Below, in pieces: positions 1 through 6,469 of a DNA stretch of 14,759 nt. Source of the DNA: Thiotrichales bacterium. GTDB lineage: Bacteria > Pseudomonadota > Gammaproteobacteria > Francisellales > CACEW01. The stretch's first letter is position 1; each line of letters opens with the position of its first letter. The notes under the pieces were generated by a model, which had not been told where the DNA came from, searched no databases, and saw only the letters and a list, made by a program, of their open reading frames with translations. The DNA lies in NCBI GenBank assembly GCA_947476405.1, contig CANJQG010000046.1:1-14759 (forward strand), given 5' to 3'. Both the position numbers and the translations under genes were made by a program.

Positions 1-105
1 AAAGTCACGTCAGTGGTTTGTAAAAAAATGATTAAAAAAATTAAAAAAATAGAAGATGCGTTCTGGATGGAAGATGAACTCATTGAGCAAAAAAATGACT
101 CATAA
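1..105 (+). CDS. 3' end of a small unidentified gene, cut by the window edge
   Basis: The frame is open from base 1 to the TAA at 103-105, giving 34 residues ending in a charged tail with the motif IEDAFWMEDELIEQ. An internal ATG at 28 has no clear ribosome binding site, so the gene probably starts outside the window. An acidic, aromatic tail of this kind resembles the C-terminus of short type II antitoxins (Phd/YefM-like), but that is a weak impression from very few residues. It runs towards, and ends 90 bp from, the leftward alpA-like gene. Confidence 0.4.
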   Translation, partial: KVTSVVCKKMIKKIKKIEDAFWMEDELIEQKNDS

Positions 106-195
106 GAAGACATCGCAAGTATTTATATGCTCATTTGCTCCGAGCTATAAGAATGATGTCATCATAGCATGTTTTTAGTTCAGAAAATATGGGAG

Positions 196-393
196 TCATA
201 GATCTGGCATGCTTACCTCCCGCCGCTCAATCCACGCAACGACCTCGTCATAATACCATCCAACGGCCCGAAGGCCGAGGCGGCGGCGTTTGGGGAATTC
301 TCCCTCGTGCTCGCGCCGCCAGATGGATGAATCGCTGAGGCCCGTCATTTTGATGACTTGGGGTTTTCTGAGAATTTGATTGTGTTGCATCAT
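196..393 (-). CDS. AlpA-family DNA-binding regulator / excisionase-like protein
   Basis: This 65-aa basic protein has the layout of AlpA/Xis-type winged-helix MerR-like proteins. The segment ILRKPQVIKMTGLSDSSIWR (about residues 7-26) is the recognition helix-turn-helix. It is followed by the F-P-x-R-R-R-L wing, and VGWYYDEVVAWIERR (about 44-58) is the typical closing helix. Family members activate integrase genes or act as recombination directionality factors. It is the last gene of a leftward operon, starting 15 bp after the stop of the active recombinase, which fits an excision or regulatory role for that recombinase. The start is the first of two adjacent ATGs, with AAGGA 8 bases upstream. 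The target site cannot be told. Confidence 0.85.
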   Translation of the reverse strand: MMQHNQILRKPQVIKMTGLSDSSIWRREHEGEFPKRRRLGLRAVGWYYDEVVAWIERREVSMPDL

Positions 394-408
394 GATGGTA
401 TTCCTTGT

Positions 409-1308
409 TTAGTTGCCAAGATAAACTTGAGTGATTTGCCCGCGTGAATGACCCAGTTCGTTGGAGAGGATCAGGCGCGCTTGCCGGTCGATATTGCGTT
501 CATCAGGTGTCATGTCTTTTTGAGACTTGCCGCCTTGATGGGGTGCAGGCCAGCCTTTGCTTTGAGTCAGCTCATGGGTTAATTCCAGATAGCGCCTTTG
601 CGCGTACGCATGCCTTAAGCCATGAAAATTGCTGTATCCAGCTTTATAAACGTCTGTATCGTAGACGCGGCGCTGATAGGCATAGGTTTTGTCCGCTGGA
701 ATCAGCGAATTTCCTTTGTTGATCTTGGTTTTGATTTCATCGAGCAATGCCCGCTGCGTATCATTGGTAATCGGGATGTTGCGCTCGATTCCGCCTTTGG
801 TCCAGGAGGCAGTCAGGGTGATATGACTGCCTTTATCTGCATCGCTGGCGATGAACTTGATGGATTCCTCACGCCGCAAGCCAAACTGCTGTTGCAGTTG
901 GACTGAGTAGCGGATCAGTAGATTTTCAAATTTTGATAAATCCACCTCGTGAATCGCTTTGCTGACGGGACTGATATAGATGCGTGCGCCTACATCAAGA
1001 TCCTTGTTGAGCTTGGGCACGAGATCAGGTCGCCTGATTAGCTGCGACAAAAAACGCAATTGGGAAAGACGGTTTTTGATTGTCCCTGTGCTTGAGCCAG
1101 CCTCTTGCCACTGTTTGACAAGATAAATCACGTGTCGTGGTTTGAAGTGCGTGATGTGGGAGATTTGAATTCCTCCTGCATGCAATTCTCGCACCATCCT
1201 CGTCAAGCCGAAGTGATAATCTCTTCGGCTTCCGTGAGATAGGCCGACTGGCCCGCGGAATTTGTTGTTGAGGCTAAAAAGACAGTTATCTAAGAATTTT
1301 CTACTCAT
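409..1308 (-). CDS. Tyrosine recombinase (integrase-domain protein), catalytically complete
   Basis: A 299-aa protein resembling the phage-integrase families with an N-terminal SAM-like segment and a C-terminal 'Integrase_1' catalytic domain, often found in integrative elements. Residues 20-100 form the helical core-binding part. The catalytic set is visible: R145 in FGLRREE, K171 in SWTKGG, H229 and R232 in FHGLRHAYA, H287 in ELGHSRG, and nucleophile Y296 in ITQVYLGN, close to the C-terminus. It should cut and rejoin DNA through a 3'-phosphotyrosine. The ATG at 1308 overlaps the stop of the upstream paralogue (ATGA) and has AAGGAG 7 bases upstream, so the two are translationally coupled. The target site is not identifiable in the window. 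Confidence 0.85.
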   Translation of the reverse strand: MSRKFLDNCLFSLNNKFRGPVGLSHGSRRDYHFGLTRMVRELHAGGIQISHITHFKPRHVIYLVKQWQEAGSSTGTIKNRLSQLRFLSQLIRRPDLVPKLNKDLDVGARIYISPVSKAIHEVDLSKFENLLIRYSVQLQQQFGLRREESIKFIASDADKGSHITLTASWTKGGIERNIPITNDTQRALLDEIKTKINKGNSLIPADKTYAYQRRVYDTDVYKAGYSNFHGLRHAYAQRRYLELTHELTQSKGWPAPHQGGKSQKDMTPDERNIDRQARLILSNELGHSRGQITQVYLGN

Positions 1309-2087
1309 GATAGAGCTCCTTGCATTTGGCTGAATAGATAACGGCCTATTTCACGGCGGAGGATCCTGGCAGCCTGATAAGATGAGGTGTTGAGGGAAAG
1401 TGCCTCAAACCGGTTGATGATGTAGTGGTATCTGAAATATTCGCCATCCATGACATTGAATTCGTGCAAAATCGCTCGATGCAAAAAGGATAGGCCTGTA
1501 ACACGAGCGGGCCAGCGGCTTTTCTGCAACTGCTTAATTAAATCACGCTGCGCGGAAGTGTCGATGACGATGCGACGCTCTTTCCTGTTATGGCTGATTG
1601 ATCTGGGTACGATCAATACGTCAGATTTGGCCAGGAGTGCACTGGCGTGAATCGCTTCAGTTTTCTTGAGGCCAAAAAATAATTGCAGCAAACAGATATG
1701 CTTTACCTCCTCGATTTGCATGAGATCTGGGTCAATTTTTATTTTTAAAAAAGACCAGTCTTTGACTTTTGGGATGCAAATAATGCCTAACTCCTTGTTG
1801 TTGGGAATGGGCACGGCGAGCATCCGTATTACAGTCAGTCGATTCATGATGGTTTTGGCAGATCGATTGTTCTGTTTCCAGTAGGCGACTAATGCCTCAA
1901 CGCGATCTGCTGTCAGATTTTTCAGCTTAAAGGGTAAAATCCCCAGACGCATTAAATCGTTCATGTTTGAATGGGCGGTTCGTTGTAAATACGCCCGATA
2001 GGATGGGCTTCTTCCTGGGATCTGATTGAGGCGATCTCGGATATCTTGTTGAAAGCTGGGCTTTCGGTTGTTGCTTGTTGTATTCAT
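1305..2087 (-). CDS. Degenerate tyrosine-recombinase paralogue lacking catalytic residues
   Basis: About 260 aa, first gene of the recombinase operon. It aligns with the downstream active recombinase over the C-terminal half: FFGLKKTEAIHA against FGLRREESIKF, ERRIVIDTSAQRDL against ERNIPITNDTQRAL, and QAARILRREIGR against QARLILSNELGH. The catalytic positions have changed: Arg I is K141, the HxxR His and Arg align with R219 and Y222, the second His with R249, and the nucleophile with A258. It is intact and full length, so it is probably a structural or DNA-binding partner rather than a decaying pseudogene. I chose ATG at 2087 because AAGGA lies 7 bases upstream; the alternative ATG at 2105 lacks a binding site. 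Confidence 0.75.
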   Translation of the reverse strand: MNTTSNNRKPSFQQDIRDRLNQIPGRSPSYRAYLQRTAHSNMNDLMRLGILPFKLKNLTADRVEALVAYWKQNNRSAKTIMNRLTVIRMLAVPIPNNKELGIICIPKVKDWSFLKIKIDPDLMQIEEVKHICLLQLFFGLKKTEAIHASALLAKSDVLIVPRSISHNRKERRIVIDTSAQRDLIKQLQKSRWPARVTGLSFLHRAILHEFNVMDGEYFRYHYIINRFEALSLNTSSYQAARILRREIGRYLFSQMQGALS

Positions 2088-2445
2088 GATTTTTTCCTTG
2101 TTCATGGCTCATGAAGGTTTGCTATGTAATCGACATCAGGTGGATTTTGTTTAGTGCTAAGGTAAGCGTGCTTTAAGGTCCACTAAGTCTTAAAGCTACA
2201 GTGCGCGTGAACGCACCCTAGGCTTGGATTGTGATGTCTGCTTGATTACATAGCTCTCCTTTCTAGTTTTAATAATGGTTTTTTTGAGAAGGCGTATAGC
2301 GTTTCTCCGGATGTGGGCAAAAAGAAAATAGCCTACAGTCAGCGTGCTTATAGCTCGCCGTATGGATTCGAGTTCAAAAGAACAAGAAGTGCCTTGCTTA
2401 TAGCAAGAGCAATGGATTTCTGAGTATCTCTGCTGGGAAAGTGCT

Positions 2446-2460
2446 TTCACTTATAGTGAA
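2446..2460. repeat. 15-bp perfect palindrome TTCACT-TAT-AGTGAA
   Basis: Two 6-base arms flank a 3-base centre. It lies in the putative leader between the leftward -10 at 2583 and the recombinase genes. The size and symmetry suit an operator for a dimeric regulator, but no binding protein can be assigned. Confidence 0.4.
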
Positions 2461-2582
2461 TGCTTCGGAAGCCCCTTTACTGAACGATCTGCCACGAGAT
2501 TCAAGGGTCATAATGGCTTTATACAAGACTCTTTAGCGAGTTTCTGGATTTATGTCCGTCTTCAGTTGTATCAACAGTGTAA

Positions 2583-2605
2583 ATTATACATGATTTGGTT
2601 AAAAA
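2583..2605 (-). promoter_or_regulatory. Possible promoter of the recombinase/alpA operon
   Basis: On the minus strand there is a perfect TATAAT (2588 to 2583), with a poor TTGCTT -35 16 bases upstream. Transcription would start near 2576, leaving a leader of about 490 bases before the first recombinase start. The long leader makes this either a regulated promoter or not the only one. Confidence 0.4.
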
Positions 2606-2628
2606 AGCAATATTAATTTTATTGTTTG

Positions 2629-2644
2629 TCAACTATATTGTTGA
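2629..2644. repeat. Small inverted repeat TCAAC-tatatt-GTTGA
   Basis: Five-base arms around an AT-rich 6-base centre, directly beside the first of the large inverted repeats. On the minus strand its edge forms a perfect TTGACA (2632 to 2627), but no matching -10 lies at normal spacing. Confidence 0.35.
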
Positions 2645-2652
2645 TTTTTAAG

Positions 2653-2695
2653 TTTTAGTGTTCCCCCGCTATTTGGGGGCTGGGGAACACTAAAA
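2653..2695. repeat. 14-bp perfect inverted repeat (TTTTAGTGTTCCCC arms)
   Basis: Arms at 2653-2666 and 2682-2695 are perfectly complementary and enclose 15 bases. The inner CCCCC (2663-2667) can alternatively pair with GGGGG (2675-2679). The T-tract is on the 5' side and the A-tract on the 3' side on both strands. This is the reverse of an intrinsic terminator, so termination is not the obvious role. A recombinase or relaxase site, or a structured RNA, is more likely. Confidence 0.7.
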
Positions 2696-2704
2696 AAGTG
2701 TTGT

Positions 2705-2763
2705 CCTAAAATTCAGGCTGACAATTATGGCTGGATAAAGCCGCATTGCAGCGGGGTTTTAGG
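2705..2763. repeat. Outer inverted repeat CCTAAAA/TTTTAGG with inner hairpins
   Basis: CCTAAAA (2705-2711) is complementary to TTTTAGG (2757-2763). Between them are two alternative short hairpins, GGCT(2729-2732)/AGCC(2739-2742) and CCGC(2741-2744)/GCGG(2751-2754), which share two bases and so compete. It sits between the two large inverted repeats. Confidence 0.4.
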
Positions 2764-2767
2764 TAGA

Positions 2768-2811
2768 TTTTTTCCGCGTCACTATTCGTGCAAATAGTGA
2801 CGCGGAGAAAA
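2768..2811. repeat. Long inverted repeat, 14-bp core stem extended by T/A tract
   Basis: TCCGCGTCACTATT (2773-2786) and AATAGTGACGCGGA (2793-2806) are perfectly complementary around a 6-base loop. A T-G wobble and four T-A pairs extend the stem to about 19 bp in plus-strand RNA. As with the neighbouring repeat, no T-tract follows the stem on either strand, so it is not a standard rho-independent terminator. It lies 71 bp beyond the end of the 116-aa gene. Confidence 0.7.
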
Positions 2812-2881
2812 TTAAAAGAACTCAACCCGAACCCTGCCCCATTGCAGAATCCAGGTGAGCCTTGCCAGCTACAACAAGTTT

Positions 2882-3232
2882 TTATGCCGCTACTGATTGC
2901 TGGCTTTCCAGCGTACGCAAAATCCGACCACTCACTGACTGCTTGAAAAACAACAGCGAACTCATTTTTTTAGACAGTGCTGACTGCAATGAAATTAGGT
3001 CTTCTCGGCTATAGATCTGGTAGATTTTTTTGGCTAAACGAACCAGTTTATCTGCTGAAAGAGAGCCCAGCTCATGAGCAGGAAATAGTGCTCTGCAAAA
3101 GCAATCCAGATCATTCAAATCGCACCAGCCCGTTTTAGATATTTCAAGGCGTTGTGCGCCGTATTCTGTTTGAAATAAAATGACAAGATCAGTGGATGTA
3201 GATCCGTTTATTTTTCTTATTGTTGCGTTCAT
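2882..3232 (-). CDS. Hypothetical protein, 116 aa
   Basis: I do not recognise the family. The N-terminal third (residues 1-35) is predicted beta-rich. The rest is mainly helical, with the amphipathic segment SADKLVRLAKKIYQIYSRED at about 59-78 and a basic hydrophobic tail. There is no signal peptide or membrane span. The start has AGGAG 8 bases upstream. It lies 15 bp after the stop of the tandem ribbon-helix-helix gene on the same strand, so the two almost certainly share a transcript. The context suggests an accessory regulator or a partner of the upstream DNA-binding protein. Confidence 0.65.
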   Translation of the reverse strand: MNATIRKINGSTSTDLVILFQTEYGAQRLEISKTGWCDLNDLDCFCRALFPAHELGSLSADKLVRLAKKIYQIYSREDLISLQSALSKKMSSLLFFKQSVSGRILRTLESQQSVAA

Positions 3233-3247
3233 GTTCTGGGCTCCTGG

Positions 3248-3952
3248 TTATTGATTTGATGAATCTTCTGGATCTGGTTTATTTTCCAGCGGAATGACTT
3301 GAATCATTTTTTTAATGGCGTGCCAATCTCTTTTTTTGATCGGATCTTTCGGGGCTTTGTTTTTCAGATCTTGTTTGCGCATTTTTTGCAGAATGATTTC
3401 TGCTTCCGAATCCACATCGATGTAATGAAAGACTTCCCTGGTGGTTTTTGGCAATCTGTCTGCATAGGCCAAAAAAACTTTTAATTTGTCGCGTTCATAA
3501 CAACTGGCGCAAGCGATTTTATATTGTTGACGTTCACGGTCTTCATCCGCTTTGGTCAATCGCGTATGTCTTATTGTTGTGAATAGGTCACCTGCTTCAA
3601 AAATATGAGGGGTATGGAAGGTCGCCATCAGACGCAATGTGACTTCCATATCCAAGCTGTGCCCCTCATGATTGGCAGATTCTTCCAGGGCTTCAAGCAT
3701 TTCCTTGGGGAAACGCTGCATATGTTTTTCTTCAAGCGGGGAGTTTTTCAAAATTCCTTTTAGCTCGCAGGCTTCCACTCTATATTCCACGGCATAGATG
3801 TCACGAAATGTTCTGCCAATTCTGCGGATGACTTCATCGGGAATTGGGCGTTTTCCTGATTTAGCTGCGGCTCTGACTTGTTCAAGTAAGGGGCTGGGTA
3901 GTTTTGCAGAAAGGCGTGGGTCGTTTTTAATGGTCAATTGGCGTAACTTCAT
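3248..3952 (-). CDS. Protein with two tandem Arc-like ribbon-helix-helix segments, 234 aa
   Basis: Residues 12-48 (SAKLPSPLLEQVRAAAKSGK, then PIPDEVIRRIGRTF) match the Arc-type ribbon-helix-helix pattern: a beta strand, helix A, a glycine turn and an E-V-x-R-R helix B. A second copy occupies about 77-111 (RFPKEMLEALEESANHEGHS, then LDMEVTLRLMATF). Arc-type proteins bind DNA as dimers through a two-stranded sheet, so one chain carrying both halves could act as a built-in dimer. Residues 115-234 are unassigned; they include C148-x-x-C151 and a lysine-rich tail. The start has AAGGAG 6 bases upstream of the ATG. It probably regulates its own operon or the divergent operon starting at 4245. Confidence 0.7.
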   Translation of the reverse strand: MKLRQLTIKNDPRLSAKLPSPLLEQVRAAAKSGKRPIPDEVIRRIGRTFRDIYAVEYRVEACELKGILKNSPLEEKHMQRFPKEMLEALEESANHEGHSLDMEVTLRLMATFHTPHIFEAGDLFTTIRHTRLTKADEDRERQQYKIACASCYERDKLKVFLAYADRLPKTTREVFHYIDVDSEAEIILQKMRKQDLKNKAPKDPIKKRDWHAIKKMIQVIPLENKPDPEDSSNQ

Positions 3953-4042
3953 CAGGGGCTCCTTCGTTGGTTATGATTTTTTAATTTTGTCACGTTTACT
4001 ACGCGAATATCTGACGATTTAAAACTGTGATTTAGATATTTG

Positions 4043-4058
4043 CTTAGTACTTAGCTAG
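4043..4058. repeat. Short repeated CTTAG motifs in the divergent intergenic region
   Basis: CTTAG occurs at 4043-4047 and 4050-4054, followed by CTAG at 4055. Closely spaced short repeats are typical operators for ribbon-helix-helix repressors, and the adjacent gene encodes such a protein. This is only a candidate. Confidence 0.2.
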
Positions 4059-4087
4059 TTAACACCTATACAAAAAAACTTCCAAGC

Positions 4088-4113
4088 TGCTGCTTTATAA
4101 GCAAAAAGCAGCA
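4088..4113. repeat. 9-bp perfect inverted repeat upstream of the 445-aa operon
   Basis: TGCTGCTTT (4088-4096) and AAAGCAGCA (4105-4113) are complementary around 8 bases. It lies about 40 bp upstream of the extended -10 at 4149, in the gap between divergent operons. It could be an operator or a weak hairpin; no strong T-tract follows on the plus strand. Confidence 0.45.
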
Positions 4114-4148
4114 CTGTTATTTAATTATGAAAAAGATCCGTTTTTTTC

Positions 4149-4157
4149 TGATATAAT
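4149..4157 (+). promoter_or_regulatory. Extended -10 promoter for the 445-aa/AKR/MFS operon
   Basis: TG-A-TATAAT is a perfect extended -10 element (TGnTATAAT). There is no good -35 at standard distance, which is normal for this promoter class. Transcription would begin near 4164, giving a leader of about 80 bases before the ATG at 4245. The rest of the 290-bp gap (3953-4244) is AT-rich and must also hold the leftward promoter of the ribbon-helix-helix operon, which I could not pin down. Confidence 0.6.
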
Positions 4158-4244
4158 AATCACATCTGTTTTTTAGAGATAAAATGCATAGTTATATTGT
4201 GAATATTTTTACCTTAAAATTTAACAACCAAAAAGAGGTGTTTT

Positions 4245-5582
4245 ATGCGGAAAAATACAGAAGCTCTGATTGAAGAAATTACATGGAAAGAAGCGCGAAA
4301 GCTTGCAGCTAAAGGCTGCCAGGAGCTCATGCAAATCATTGATGAACTGAATTTAGATGATAGCTTTACTCTAATAAAAGTCCGCTATCCTTTTGGTACG
4401 TTGATTGTGCAAAATGACGTTCTTCATCTTCCTGTCAGTAACACGATGACTGTTCCGATTAATGACTCCAAGATCGACAAAAGGTGGCAGGGAAAATTAG
4501 GCTATCGCTCAATCCCAATGGGAATGATCACGGAAAATAGCCTGGAAATTTATCGCGAACTGGATGAAAAAGTCTTTTCTGTAGCGCTTTCTGGGCCTAA
4601 TACTGGCCTAGAAATTGGAATCGTTGAAGTGTTTGGTTCCACTGCAGCCTATACAGTTTCCTCGGGCGCACGTTCACTGTATATGATTCCACGCATATCA
4701 AAAAAAGCGGCACATAAAAAATTGAATCGCGCATATGGAGTCACTTCACCTGCGCCAAAACGCTTGATTGATCATTGGGAAATCTTTAAAGAACTTTATG
4801 CCAGCCCTAACTTTAAAACCTCATGGGATTGTGAGTTATTATTTCTCACCAAAACATGGGCTGATCAATTGCAAAAAGATGACTCTGCCTGGCTCAAATT
4901 AAAATGCTACATTCAGCGAAAGGCATGGGATCATTGCGAACTAGGGCGTCGCAAAGTGATTCTAGATGTGGTATGGCAACAAGCTTCGGCAATTCTGACA
5001 AAAAAAGGGATGAAACCTGATCCTTATGTCGTTGACACACTCAAGCATCTGATTCTTATTTCACTCGGGGGAATCTCAGGAAGTCGACCTATTAATGGTG
5101 ATGATTTTGCTGGCCCACTAAACGAAATACAAGAAATTTATAGCAGTATTTATGGACTGGATGGCCAGGTTCCCACAATTATGCGACCTTATAATTTTTC
5201 GCAAACAGAGAATAGCCCTATCTATTACTCAATGCAGACACCAACGCTTTTATCATCGACTCCAAATTTTAGAAATATGAGTAGCAATATTGAAGACATG
5301 CGAGATTTGATCAATTTGAAACAATTAGTTTTTGAGCATGATTATGGCAATTTAAAAATAGACAATGTCCGATTCAATAATCTAATGGAAAGAATGCGCT
5401 TTGAGTATTTTCATGGCGAAATGTATGCCTATGGGCAAGAAATCAGGCCAACAAGAGAAATCCCCTTGGCTGATTCGGATTTTTTGTTTAGCCCCAACAA
5501 AAAAAGGGATAAAGAATTTGCTGACAATGGCGCATACATTAGAGGTTGCATCAAAATAGTAAGAAACCAAGAAGGAGAGTAA
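4245..5582 (+). CDS. Hypothetical protein, 445 aa, first gene of a metabolic operon
   Basis: I cannot assign a family. Residues 1-150 look like a mixed alpha/beta domain with short strands (TLIKVRYPFGTLIVQ, FSVALSGPNTGLEIGIVEVF). Residues 165-300 are helical and rich in Trp and charged residues. The C-terminal 140 residues are polar with no repeats. There is no signal peptide, no clear membrane span and no recognisable nucleotide-binding loop. AGAGGTG lies 4 bases before the ATG. The stop is followed at once by the ATG of the aldo/keto reductase, whose ribosome binding site lies inside this gene, so translation is probably coupled. That argues for a shared process, perhaps an accessory or substrate-handling role, but the function is unknown. 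Confidence 0.8.
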   Translation: MRKNTEALIEEITWKEARKLAAKGCQELMQIIDELNLDDSFTLIKVRYPFGTLIVQNDVLHLPVSNTMTVPINDSKIDKRWQGKLGYRSIPMGMITENSLEIYRELDEKVFSVALSGPNTGLEIGIVEVFGSTAAYTVSSGARSLYMIPRISKKAAHKKLNRAYGVTSPAPKRLIDHWEIFKELYASPNFKTSWDCELLFLTKTWADQLQKDDSAWLKLKCYIQRKAWDHCELGRRKVILDVVWQQASAILTKKGMKPDPYVVDTLKHLILISLGGISGSRPINGDDFAGPLNEIQEIYSSIYGLDGQVPTIMRPYNFSQTENSPIYYSMQTPTLLSSTPNFRNMSSNIEDMRDLINLKQLVFEHDYGNLKIDNVRFNNLMERMRFEYFHGEMYAYGQEIRPTREIPLADSDFLFSPNKKRDKEFADNGAYIRGCIKIVRNQEGE

Positions 5583-6455
5583 ATGTTAGGATCAATATTA
5601 AAGAGTGGCGTCAAAATGCCATTGATGGGCTTGGGAACAGATGGTTTTAAAAGCCTGGAGGCGTTGCCTGCATTTTTAATATCTGCACTAGACCGTGGAG
5701 TGACCATGGTTGACACTGCAACAGGATATGGCAGTCATGCTGCTGTGGCATCTGCACTGCAAGCTAGACGCAGGGAAGATTTATTTGTTTGCAGTAAATT
5801 TCATAGTGGCAATCTATTTGAGTCAGGAGGGGCTGTTGATGTGGTTGTGAAGCAAATATTGACTGAGTTAAAAATCGATTATCTTGATCAGTTGCTTATC
5901 CACAATCCCGCTGTAATAGATAATTTCCCTGATACCTTAAAAGCACTTATCCCTCTCAAAGAGGCAGGATTAATTAAAAGCATTGGAGTCAGCAACTTCA
6001 CTGTTAAATATCTAAATAAGTTAGGTGCGGATCTTGCACATGTAGATGTGAATCAAGTTGAATTTCACCCTTATCTTAACCAAATAGGATTGGCTGAATT
6101 CTGTAAATCACAGGGAATCAGAATTATGGCTTATCGACCTCTCTGTGAAGGAGGAGAATTACTTGCAGATGCGCGTATCACAAAGATTGCAGAGGCACGT
6201 GAAAAAACACCTGCTCAAATTATTCTGCGTTGGCTCGTGCAACAAGAGATGACCCCTGTTGTCAGAACAAGCAGCTTAGAGCACCTTGCCGAAAACTGGG
6301 CAGCATTTGATTTTGAACTAACCAAAAGTGAGATGGATATCATCTCAGGCATGAATAGAGGATATCGCTCATGCACCGGCCCCTGGGCACGATTTGATGA
6401 TCTGGTTGCAGAGGCTTCTGCCAAAGCCGATAATGATCTAACCCCTGGAAAATAG
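5583..6455 (+). CDS. Aldo/keto reductase, 290 aa
   Basis: A cytosolic NAD(P)H-dependent reductase of the AKR (beta/alpha)8 barrel family, closest in style to the 2,5-diketo-D-gluconate reductase group. The family tetrad is present: D44 and Y49 in DTATGYG, K72 in VCSKFH, and H107 in LLIHNP. Other landmarks are MPLMGLGT (12-19), SIGVSNF (133-139) and NQVEFHPYLNQ (157-167). The usual I-P-K-S cofactor motif is replaced by V-V-R-T (226-229), so the residue binding the NADPH 2'-phosphate is Arg or altered. The length is normal for the family. The gene begins on the base after the 445-aa gene's stop, with GGAG across that stop, and is followed 14 bp later by an MFS transporter. The substrate is not known. 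Confidence 0.9.
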   Translation: MLGSILKSGVKMPLMGLGTDGFKSLEALPAFLISALDRGVTMVDTATGYGSHAAVASALQARRREDLFVCSKFHSGNLFESGGAVDVVVKQILTELKIDYLDQLLIHNPAVIDNFPDTLKALIPLKEAGLIKSIGVSNFTVKYLNKLGADLAHVDVNQVEFHPYLNQIGLAEFCKSQGIRIMAYRPLCEGGELLADARITKIAEAREKTPAQIILRWLVQQEMTPVVRTSSLEHLAENWAAFDFELTKSEMDIISGMNRGYRSCTGPWARFDDLVAEASAKADNDLTPGK

Positions 6456-6469
6456 ATTAAGGAAAAATC

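Larger units (their letters stand above)
2106..2881. other. Intergenic region of about 780 bp with promoter and inverted repeats
   Basis: I see no convincing gene here. It contains a leftward promoter-like -10 (2583-2588), a perfect TTCACT-TAT-AGTGAA palindrome (2446-2460), small inverted repeats at 2171-2195 (CTTTAAG/CTTAAAG) and 2201-2216 (GTGCG/CGCAC), and a dense cluster of longer inverted repeats between 2629 and 2811. It separates the leftward recombinase operon from the leftward ribbon-helix-helix operon. It may hold regulatory, attachment or transfer-origin sequence, or a structured RNA. Confidence 0.6.

Noticed and set aside
153..165. ATGATG-T-CATCAT palindrome as a terminator of the left-edge gene
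   Set aside because: The stem is only 6 bp and AT-rich. The T-run that follows is short and offset, so it is too weak to call.
1..195. Second copy of the tRNA attachment core at the left end
   Set aside because: No match to the T-arm or acceptor sequence is seen here or elsewhere to the left.
2196..2450. 84-codon leftward open frame
   Set aside because: GTG start inside a palindrome, no ribosome binding site, and a basic, low-information composition with no domain. It is more likely part of a leader or noncoding region.
2653..2811. Large hairpins as rho-independent terminators
   Set aside because: Neither strand has a T-tract after the stem; the flanks are T before and A after.
2629..2811. 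CRISPR array
   Set aside because: The repeats are inverted pairs of different sequence, not regularly spaced direct repeats, and there are no cas genes.
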